NCBI GenBank assembly: GCA_031279875.1
Contig: JAITHS010000350.1
Coordinates: 1-6,161 of the forward strand
Origin: Tannerella sp.
Lineage (GTDB): Bacteria > Bacteroidota > Bacteroidia > Bacteroidales > Tannerellaceae
Length of the DNA: 6,161 nucleotides
Reading direction: 5' to 3'
The translations under genes and the position numbers were made by a program. Of the stretch, positions 5,009 to 6,161 are shown piece by piece. Under the pieces are notes generated by a model that was given only the letters and a program-made list of their open reading frames with translations, was not told the DNA's origin and did no database searches. The stretch's first letter is position 1, and the number at the start of each line of letters is the position of its first letter.

Positions 5009-6161
5009 ATGAAAACAAATTTATTAACAAGAACTTTGACGGCGCTGTTTTTAGTGATTTCGGCAGTGTCGTGCAACAATGAAGTAGTTGATCCGGAAAC
5101 AAAACCGGAACCGGAAGCAGGTAACGAAGAAATCTGCGCGTGTGAAGTTAACGACAACGCTACCGTTTTGAAAGTAGGCGCCGACAAGCAGTTCAAAACA
5201 GTGAAAGCGGCTGCCGAAGCTGCCCAAAACAATACGGTCGTTGAAATCGACGCCGGTACCTACAAGGGCGATGTGGCGCTGTGGACACAGGACAATCTGG
5301 TGATCCGTGCCGCAGGTGGCGCAGTAACGCTCGACGCCGACGGAAAATATGTTGACGGAAAGGGCATCTGGGAGATTAGAGGCGGGAAAGTTTGCGTCGA
5401 AGGCATCACCTTTATCAACGCCAAAGTACCCGACCAAAACGGCGCCGGAATACGCCTTACAAGCGGTAACCTGACGGTTATCGGTTGCCGGTTTATGCAC
5501 AACGAAATGGGTATCCTGACCGCCAACGAGCAACCTATCCGCCTGACGGTCGCCAATTCCGAGTTCGGATACGGTGGCTACGGCAATGGCTTTTCGCACA
5601 ATATTTATGTCGGACATATCGGCAGGGTGGATATTTCCGGCTGTTGGTTTCATCATGCCGCCAGAGGTCATCTGATCAAAAGCAGGGCGGCCGTCAGCCA
5701 CATCTACTGCAACCTGATTGCCGACGGTAACGACAACGACGCACGCGCCAGTTACTGTATCGACATTCCTTCGGGCGGACAGGCTGTTATTGTGGGCAAT
5801 ATCATTCAAAAATCAATCAACTCGGAACAGATGCACGTATTGAATTTTGCAACCGAATCCAACTCCTATTATCCCGTCAACCGGATATTTATAGCGCACA
5901 ATACGATTGTCAACAACCGCGTCAGCAGCAACAACCGCCTGCTGAACGCCCCGCAATCGAACGCCGAAAGATACATCCTCAACAACGCGATACAGGAAGG
6001 TACGAATTTCAACACGGCGCTGTCCATGCAGGCGGAGAAAGGAAACGTGTTCTACAAACCCAGCGAACTGACCGCCAACCGTTATCCCGTTGCAACGGTT
6101 GTGGAAACATGGAAAAGTCGGCTCGAAAAGAATATCGACACTTACTTGCCGCAGGAATTGA
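5009..6161 (+). CDS. Right-handed parallel beta-helix lipoprotein, first 384 residues (cut by right edge)
   Basis: The ATG at 5009 opens a frame with no stop to the window end. The N-terminus is a lipoprotein signal peptide: Lys2, Arg8, hydrophobic residues 10-20, and AVSC with the lipidated Cys at 22. An acidic, proline-rich linker (23-50, with Cys43 and Cys45) follows and would hold the domain away from the membrane. From residue 53 the pattern LKVGADKQFKTVKAAAEAAQ, then VVEIDAGTYKGDV (77-89), is the classic first turn of pectate-lyase-like beta-helices. Beta-helix rungs continue to about 345, with conserved-looking blocks HNIYVG (197-202), GHLIKSRA (220-227), YCIDIPSGG (249-257), GNIIQ (263-267) and HNTIVNNR (297-304). 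Such folds often bind or cleave polysaccharide, but I see no assigned catalytic site and give no enzymatic function. Cellular place is outer membrane or cell surface by inference. By eye its base composition is richer in G and C than the two genes before it. Confidence 0.85.
   Translation, partial: MKTNLLTRTLTALFLVISAVSCNNEVVDPETKPEPEAGNEEICACEVNDNATVLKVGADKQFKTVKAAAEAAQNNTVVEIDAGTYKGDVALWTQDNLVIRAAGGAVTLDADGKYVDGKGIWEIRGGKVCVEGITFINAKVPDQNGAGIRLTSGNLTVIGCRFMHNEMGILTANEQPIRLTVANSEFGYGGYGNGFSHNIYVGHIGRVDISGCWFHHAARGHLIKSRAAVSHIYCNLIADGNDNDARASYCIDIPSGGQAVIVGNIIQKSINSEQMHVLNFATESNSYYPVNRIFIAHNTIVNNRVSSNNRLLNAPQSNAERYILNNAIQEGTNFNTALSMQAEKGNVFYKPSELTANRYPVATVVETWKSRLEKNIDTYLPQEL

Noticed and set aside
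5051..5809. 252-residue open frame on the minus strand
   Set aside because: It is antisense to the beta-helix lipoprotein gene. It has no recognisable domain and only mirrors the codon bias of the real gene.

Overview
The window looks like a chromosomal segment from a Bacteroidota bacterium, most likely of the order Bacteroidales. Three lines of evidence support this. Three promoter elements match the Bacteroidota sigma-factor -7 consensus TAnnTTTG. No clear Shine-Dalgarno sequences precede the genes. One gene encodes an outer-membrane lipoprotein with the TPR / PD40 propeller / carboxypeptidase-regulatory / OmpA order known from the type IX secretion protein PorE. Genus cannot be fixed from this sequence alone.

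Left half, minus strand (read right to left): a porE-like lipoprotein gene (3581-1605), then a tRNA-Lys(CTT) gene with its own promoter and a likely hairpin terminator (1586-1423), then a SlyD-type FKBP peptidyl-prolyl isomerase with a Cys/Asp-rich metal-binding tail (1401-826), then the first 273 codons of chorismate synthase aroC (819 to the left edge). slyD and aroC are 6 bases apart and probably cotranscribed.

Right half, plus strand: a short divergent intergenic region (3582-3664) carries the promoter of rsmG (16S rRNA G527 N7-methyltransferase). rsmG overlaps by 4 bases a glyoxalase-II-like metallo-beta-lactamase-fold hydrolase, so the two form a translationally coupled pair. A 14-bp tandem duplication spans the hydrolase stop codon. 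A third TAnnTTTG promoter element follows, and then a lipoprotein with a right-handed parallel beta-helix that runs off the right edge (5009-6161).

Most of the window is housekeeping content: aromatic amino acid synthesis, protein folding, tRNA, rRNA modification and envelope. There is no mobile element, CRISPR array or phage gene, and no stretch over 300 bases lacks a gene. I found no convincing new multi-gene system. The least explained item is the beta-helix lipoprotein at the right edge. The two genes cut by the window edges (aroC and the beta-helix gene) have no stop codon inside the window.
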